The notes beneath the pieces are model-generated. The model searched no databases, had not been told where the DNA came from, and was given only the letters and a program-made list of their open reading frames with translations. From Maricaulis parjimensis (GTDB lineage: Bacteria; Pseudomonadota; Alphaproteobacteria; Caulobacterales; Maricaulaceae), in NCBI RefSeq assembly GCF_016817355.1, contig NZ_JADOTT010000010.1, forward strand, positions 33,400 to 97,399: a stretch of 64,000 nt of DNA. The letters run 5' to 3'. Positions 63,858-64,000 of this stretch are shown in pieces (the first letter of the stretch is position 1; each line of letters begins with the position of its first letter). The translations under genes were made by a program, and so were the position numbers.

Positions 63858-64000
63858 ATGTCGCTCCATGTGATCGATCAGCTGGAAGCCAAGCGTTCTG
63901 CGGCCCGTCTGGGTGGTGGTGAGGCGCGGATTGAAGCGCAGCATGCCAAGGGCAAGCTGACGGCGCGCGAGCGGATCGAGATGCTGCTGGATGATGGCTC
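63858..64000 (+). CDS. Acyl-CoA carboxylase beta (carboxyltransferase) subunit, N-terminal part
   Basis: Only 47 residues are inside the window: [20 protein letters not shown], then [20 protein letters not shown]. This is the standard N terminus of PccB-type carboxyltransferases, which carboxylate propionyl-CoA or related acyl-CoA. It begins three bases after the DUF4334 stop. The specific substrate (propionyl, methylcrotonyl, geranyl) cannot be told from this part. Confidence 0.88.
   Translation, partial: MSLHVIDQLEAKRSAARLGGGEARIEAQHAKGKLTARERIEMLLDDG

Overview
The window looks like the chromosome of a GC-rich marine alphaproteobacterium. The Maricaulis/Hyphomonadaceae group is the best guess. 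This rests on the alphaproteobacterial style of the ribosomal and RNA polymerase proteins, three large TonB-dependent receptors, abundant beta-oxidation genes, and the arrangement of tuf, tRNA and secE. The species cannot be fixed from the sequence alone.

Region 1 (1-8372, minus strand) is the classical translation/transcription string tRNA-Trp, secE, nusG, rplK, rplA, rplJ, rplL, rpoB, rpoC (rpoC is cut by the window edge). Further up the same strand come tuf (17.6-18.8 kb), tRNA-Gly(TCC) and tRNA-Tyr(GTA) (25.3-25.5 kb), in the same relative order as in the classical tyrU-glyT-tufB-secE locus. Two accessory blocks split this string. The first (8.5-17.3 kb) holds a methyltransferase, a TonB-dependent receptor and a three-gene operon of two 2-oxoglutarate/Fe(II) oxygenases plus a TPR sulfotransferase. 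The second (19.2-25.2 kb) holds a tightly overlapping five-gene operon (KAS III-like synthase, NAD-dependent epimerase/reductase, metallo-beta-lactamase-fold hydrolase, F390-synthetase-like adenylating enzyme, UGT-like glycosyltransferase) that looks like a compact pathway for an unknown lipid or glycolipid, followed by a DedA-like gene. A short apparent remnant of a second tuf 3' end lies just beyond tuf.

Region 2 (25.6-42.9 kb) is mixed housekeeping and transport: an RlmB-type rRNA methyltransferase, a repetitive DUF2807 secreted protein, a DUF819 membrane protein, an alpha/beta hydrolase, an exported M20 amidohydrolase, an ABC exporter pair, a thioesterase, metG with an exported peptidyl-prolyl isomerase, DUF1761, a second TonB-dependent receptor, a TSUP permease, an apparently exported lipoprotein aminotransferase and tRNA-Thr(TGT).

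Region 3 (43.1-64 kb) is a coherent acyl-CoA catabolic island: four acyl-CoA dehydrogenases, an APH-type kinase next to an ACAD10/11-like dehydrogenase, an acyl-CoA synthetase, a nitronate monooxygenase-family protein, a TetR regulator, two SDRs, a DUF2236 oxygenase, a third TonB-dependent receptor with a divergent LuxR-type regulator, an enoyl-CoA hydratase, a thiolase, a FadB/FadJ-type bifunctional enzyme, a DUF4334 protein and the start of an acyl-CoA carboxylase beta subunit. The same 16-bp palindrome (TTAAT, six bases, ATTAA) recurs 15-41 bp before the start codons of seven of these transcription units. This points to one regulon, probably controlled by the TetR protein encoded in its midst. 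The adjacent APH kinase and ACAD10/11-like genes suggest that hydroxylated acyl chains are among the substrates.
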